Source: an uncultured Clostridia bacterium (GTDB taxonomy: Bacteria > Bacillota > Clostridia > Oscillospirales > Oscillospiraceae). Taken from it: a stretch of DNA of 7,496 bases. Made by a program: the position numbers and the translations under genes. The notes under the pieces were generated by a model, which did not search any database, was not told where the DNA came from, and worked only from the letters and a program-made list of their open reading frames with translations. Positions 5,985 through 7,496 of this stretch are shown in pieces; position 1 is the stretch's first letter, and each line of letters begins with the position of its first letter. The stretch is taken from contig CALDMR010000111.1 of the NCBI GenBank assembly GCA_937915065.1, positions 1 through 7,496 of the forward strand, read 5' to 3'.

Positions 5985-6338
5985 TGAATAGACCGGTAAG
6001 AAAAGTGGAAAAGGACGAAAAACGCTGATTTTTCAAGGCATTTCCAGTGATGACGGCGAAAGGGAGGGGCGGAAAAAAGCCGGCGACGGGCGGCCAGGGA
6101 AAGAAAATGGGTGGGAAAGGGGGGCTTTTTTCGCAGGACAGATGATTTCTGCAACAAAAGAGAACCACAAGATATTGTGTGGACATCTGTTTGCTGCCTG
6201 TGGAGCCGGAAAGAGGGCGAAAACTGCCGAATGCCTGGGAAAAGGGCGGAAAAAGGGCGAAAACAGGGGGTAAAACTTTTCTTTTCGACAAAATAGACAA
6301 AAATTCGGAGATTTTTTTACAGCTGTCTGTTGGCAAAA
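5985..6338. other. Non-coding purine-rich intergenic spacer
   Basis: No gene is supported here on either strand. Plus-strand sequence from about 6000 to 6290 is rich in G and A, with recurring GGCGAAA/GGCGGAAA units. These include an exact 11-mer AGGGCGAAAAC at 6214-6224 and again at 6254-6264, and GGGCGGAAAAA-like runs near 6067 and 6244. A 10-bp inverted repeat, GAAAAAAGCC (6072-6081) with GGCTTTTTTC (6123-6132), spans 41 nt. Short open frames in this stretch lack ribosome binding sites and recognisable protein content. The only site with a clear regulatory reading is the NrdR-like box at 6165-6180. Confidence 0.55.
6165..6180. promoter_or_regulatory. NrdR-box-like site, distal
   Basis: CCACAAGATATTGTGT matches 14 of 16 positions of the NrdR box consensus ACACWATATATWGTGT as I remember it. 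Its core ACAAGATATTGT (6167-6178) is the exact reverse complement of the core of the promoter-proximal box at 6375-6386. It lies about 190 bp upstream of the nrdD promoter. Confidence 0.55.
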
Positions 6339-6354
6339 CCACCATATTTTGTGA
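6339..6354. promoter_or_regulatory. NrdR-box-like site upstream of the nrdD -35
   Basis: CCACCATATTTTGTGA matches 12 of 16 consensus positions, keeping the CAC and TTGTG halves. It ends 9 bp before the -35 hexamer and starts 34 bp before the next box, about three helical turns. NrdR sites normally occur as such in-phase pairs. Confidence 0.55.
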
Positions 6355-6363
6355 AAACGCCCC

Positions 6364-6392
6364 TTGACCGCACCACAATATCTTGTTATTAT
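6364..6392 (+). promoter_or_regulatory. nrdD promoter
   Basis: TTGACC (6364-6369), a 17-nt spacer, and TATTAT (6387-6392) preceded by TG at 6384-6385 make a strong sigma-A-type promoter with an extended -10. Transcription should begin near 6399, giving a leader of about 140 nt. The spacer is almost filled by an NrdR-box-like site. Confidence 0.75.
6373..6388. promoter_or_regulatory. NrdR-box-like site inside the nrdD promoter
   Basis: CCACAATATCTTGTTA matches 12 of 16 consensus positions and lies between the -35 and -10 hexamers, running into the -10. Binding there would block RNA polymerase, as expected for NrdR repression of ribonucleotide reductase genes. Confidence 0.6.
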
Positions 6393-6426
6393 AGTTCCTG
6401 CACAGCCTTTGCCCGGAACCATGGAG

Positions 6427-6491
6427 GGATTGGAGCGGGGCGGCAAGATGAATTCTATGTGTGTGACATATGCAACGGATTGGAACGGGGC
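6427..6491 (+). repeat. Direct repeat pair in the nrdD leader, with a flanking inverted repeat
   Basis: GGATTGGAGCGGGGC (6427-6441) recurs as GGATTGGAACGGGGC (6477-6491), 14 of 15 identical with a 50-bp period. The second copy falls in the loop between TGTGACA (6462-6468) and TGTCACA (6492-6498), which are perfect complements. The leader RNA could therefore form a hairpin exposing one copy. No known riboswitch fold was recognised. Confidence 0.5.
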
Positions 6492-6526
6492 TGTCACATA
6501 TAATATCGACATTATTATTTTGGAAT

Positions 6527-6535
6527 GGGAGAGGG
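6527..6535 (+). promoter_or_regulatory. Ribosome binding site fixing the nrdD start
   Basis: GGGAGAGGG lies 5 nt before ATG 6541. In-frame ATGs further up (6421, 6448, 6457) have no comparable site, so 6541 is chosen. Confidence 0.65.
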
Positions 6536-6540
6536 CTTTT

Positions 6541-7496
6541 ATGAAAATTATCAAGCGCAGCGGCTGCGAAGTGGATTTTGATATTACCAAGATCATTGCC
6601 GCCATCACCAAGGGCAACAATGAAATGCGGGATGCGGACAAGCTGTCCGCCGGGCAGATCCGGGAAATCGCCATTAAGGTGGAGAACAAGTGCAAGGCCA
6701 TGAGCCATGCGCCCTCTGTGGAAGAGATCCAGGATCTGGTGGAAGAGCAGATCATGGCCCACAGCGCTTATGCCCTGGCCCGCAGCTATATTACTTATCG
6801 CTACACCCGATCCCTGGTGCGCAAATCCAACACCACCGACGAGCAGATCCTGGCCTTGATCGAGTGCAATAACGAAGAGGTCAAGCAGGAGAACTCCAAT
6901 AAGAACCCCACGGTCAACTCCGTTCAGCGGGATTATATGGCTGGCGAGGTCAGCAAGGATATCACCAAGCGCATCCTGCTGCCCCAGGATATTGTGGAGG
7001 CCCACGAACAGGGCATCATCCATTTCCACGATGCGGACTATTTTGCCCAGCATATGCACAACTGCGACCTGGTCAACCTGGAGGACATGCTGCAGAACGG
7101 CACGGTCATTTCCGGCACCATGATCGAAAAGCCCCATTCTTTTTCCACCGCCTGCAATATTGCCACACAGATCATCGCCCAGGTGGCTTCTTCCCAGTAC
7201 GGCGGCCAGTCGATTTCCCTGACGCATCTGGCCCCGTTCGTGGATGTGAGCCGCAAGAAGATCCGCAAAGATGTGGAGAGCGAGCTGGCGCTGCTGGGCA
7301 CCCAGGCCGATGAAACGGTCATTTCCAAAATCGTGGAAAAGCGCCTGCGCGACGAGATCAACAAGGGCGTTCAGATGATCCAGTACCAGGTGGTCACGCT
7401 GATGACGACCAACGGCCAGGCCCCCTTTGTCACCGTGTTCATGTATCTGGGCGAGGCGGAGAACGAGCGTACCCGCGCAGATCTGGCCATCATCAT
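6541..7496 (+). CDS. nrdD: Anaerobic ribonucleoside-triphosphate reductase, class III (3' end outside window)
   Basis: NrdD reduces ribonucleoside triphosphates to deoxyribonucleotides under anaerobiosis, using a glycyl radical installed by the radical-SAM activase NrdG. The frame stays open from ATG 6541 to the window edge, giving 318 codons. The N-terminus MKIIKRSGCEVDFDITKI begins an ATP-cone allosteric domain (about residues 2-95), which closes with VEEIQDLVEEQIM and YITYRYTR. The catalytic domain follows: VNSVQRDYMAGEV (105-117), LLPQDIVEAHEQGIIHFHDADY (about 146-167), CDLVNLEDML (174-183), an STACNIATQI segment and QYGGQS around 192-214, and TTNGQAPFVTVFMYLGE (289-305). These are typical class III blocks. 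The glycyl-radical loop and zinc-binding cysteines lie beyond the window. The same frame is open back to 6355, but the family N-terminus and the ribosome binding site support 6541. NrdR-like boxes over the promoter suggest repression when dNTP or ATP signals are high. Confidence 0.96.
   Translation, partial: MKIIKRSGCEVDFDITKIIAAITKGNNEMRDADKLSAGQIREIAIKVENKCKAMSHAPSVEEIQDLVEEQIMAHSAYALARSYITYRYTRSLVRKSNTTDEQILALIECNNEEVKQENSNKNPTVNSVQRDYMAGEVSKDITKRILLPQDIVEAHEQGIIHFHDADYFAQHMHNCDLVNLEDMLQNGTVISGTMIEKPHSFSTACNIATQIIAQVASSQYGGQSISLTHLAPFVDVSRKKIRKDVESELALLGTQADETVISKIVEKRLRDEINKGVQMIQYQVVTLMTTNGQAPFVTVFMYLGEAENERTRADLAII

Noticed and set aside
6111..6296. A 61-codon plus-strand frame starting at GTG in the spacer.
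   Set aside because: It has no ribosome binding site, its Lys/Arg/Gly-rich content simply reflects purine bias, and it overlaps the NrdR-like box.
6299..6318. An AT-only hairpin with a T-run that might be a terminator.
   Set aside because: The stem is six A-T pairs only and too weak for rho-independent termination, and no plus-strand transcript needing it was identified.
6421..6540. An N-terminal extension of nrdD by 40 codons to ATG 6421.
   Set aside because: No ribosome binding site precedes it, the extra residues are not part of the ATP-cone family start, and the segment carries repeats and a hairpin that fit an untranslated leader better.
5977..7227. A 416-codon open frame on the minus strand.
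   Set aside because: It is antisense to the clear nrdD coding sequence and runs through the nrdD promoter and spacer. No family motif or ribosome binding site was seen.

Overview
The window looks like chromosomal DNA of a fairly GC-rich, strictly anaerobic Firmicute, probably a gut clostridium of the Oscillospiraceae/Ruminococcaceae kind. This is inferred from three things: the [FeFe]-hydrogenase maturase HydF, an oxygen-sensitive class III ribonucleotide reductase behind NrdR-type operators, and strong AGGAGG-type ribosome binding sites. No rRNA, tRNA, CRISPR array, insertion sequence or phage gene was seen.

Layout. (1) Positions 1-1767, plus strand: the C-terminal half of an MFS transporter, a DUF4125 protein starting at GTG, and a complete single-domain bacteriohemerythrin. 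The last two overlap by one base (TAATG). A 46-bp perfect palindrome at 1819-1864 ends this unit and also serves the opposing one. (2) Positions 1883-4969, minus strand: an ABC-F ATPase of the Uup type (592 aa), followed downstream by hydF (404 aa), with a possible extra promoter between them. (3) Positions 5058-5877, minus strand: a 240-aa protein joining a three-repeat ricin-type beta-trefoil to a histone-H1-like Lys/Ala-rich tail. It has its own promoter candidates and terminator. (4) Positions 5878-6540: a 663-bp divergent intergenic region holding the ricin-gene promoters with a dyad, a purine-rich spacer, and the nrdD promoter with three NrdR-box-like sites. (5) Positions 6541-7496, plus strand: the first 318 codons of nrdD, running off the window.

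How it fits together. Much of the window concerns life without oxygen. HydF prepares the hydrogenase H-cluster. NrdD makes deoxynucleotides by glycyl-radical chemistry. The hemerythrin can bind O2, or sense or scavenge it. The DUF4125-hemerythrin coupling and the ricin/H1-tail fusion are the least described parts and the best targets for follow-up. The very long reading frames opposite hydF/ABC-F and opposite nrdD are shadows of the real genes.
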